Source of the DNA: an uncultured Bacteroidales bacterium
GTDB taxonomy: Bacteria > Bacteroidota > Bacteroidia > Bacteroidales > UBA932
DNA: 64,000 nt
NCBI GenBank assembly: GCA_934667175.1
Contig: CAKULN010000005.1
Location: 32,980 to 96,979, forward strand
Direction of reading: 5' to 3'
Shown here piece by piece: positions 63,992 through 64,000 of this stretch (its first letter is position 1; the number at the start of each line of letters is the position of its first letter). Position numbers and translations under genes: made by a program. The notes below the pieces were generated by a model that was given only the letters and a program-made list of their open reading frames with translations, was not told where the DNA came from and made no database searches.

Positions 63992-64000
63992 TTTGGGATT

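Overview
The window looks like a chromosomal segment from a Bacteroidales bacterium (phylum Bacteroidota). The evidence is consistent: SusC/SusD/SusE-type glycan uptake genes, a SusR-like membrane regulator, lipoproteins with Bacteroidales-style lipoboxes, a lipoprotein Omp85 (TamL), long NusB, DUF5606, DUF6340, DUF3467 and DUF2807 families, and promoters of the Bacteroidota type (a -7 box TAnnTTTG, sometimes with TTTG about 19-20 bases upstream) before many genes. A cysteate synthase would fit a sulfonolipid-making lineage such as Rikenellaceae or a relative, but I cannot place the genus. Base composition looks close to balanced by eye; it was not computed.

Layout. 1-9.1 kb: the end of a TamL-type Omp85 lipoprotein, a GH18 lipoprotein, a DUF5009-like multispanning protein, rlmD, a Na/Pi cotransporter and a flavodiiron protein. 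9.3-13.0 kb (+): rarA, a Ca/Na antiporter and cysteate synthase. 13.0-13.5 kb: a gene-free stretch with paired hairpins and REP-like palindromes. 13.5-16.0 kb (-): acyltransferase and queA. 16.0-19.3 kb: an AT-rich spacer, then an HTH regulator, pyrD and cinA. 27.5-19.4 kb (-): a compact operon valS-ybgC-tatA-tatC-ABC-F-DUF2807-dipeptidase with overlapping or abutting stops and starts. 27.6-31.2 kb (+): DUF3467, kdsC, maf, an unknown lipoprotein and a PagL-like lipid A deacylase, mostly overlapping. 31.2-43.0 kb (+): a polysaccharide utilization locus (SusR-like regulator, SusC, SusD, SusE/F, GH66, GH97) predicted to act on dextran-like alpha-1,6-glucan, closed by a strong terminator. 43.1-45.6 kb (-): a lipoprotein and a CNNM/CBS protein. 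45.6-48.1 kb: an AT-rich accessory patch with a zinc-ribbon membrane protein, a small unknown gene, a candidate structured RNA with its own promoter and terminator, and a DUF4143 remnant. 48.1-53.1 kb (-): a thiamine-type TonB receptor under a TPP riboswitch, glutaminyl cyclase and pyrG. 53.45 kb (+): RNase P RNA. 63.9-53.9 kb (-): a ten-gene run nusB-yajC-ybbR-coaE-DUF5606-rimO-DUF6340-glpA-glpB-glpC.

How the genes work together. In the PUL, the regulator would sense oligosaccharide, GH66 would cut glucan at the surface, SusD/SusE would bind and SusC import the pieces, and periplasmic GH97 would release glucose. GlpABC would oxidise glycerol-3-phosphate anaerobically. KdsC and the PagL-like enzyme both concern lipopolysaccharide. 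The most unusual signals are the candidate structured RNA at 46.94-47.26 kb and a strong over-representation of the short word GAATATG across the window.
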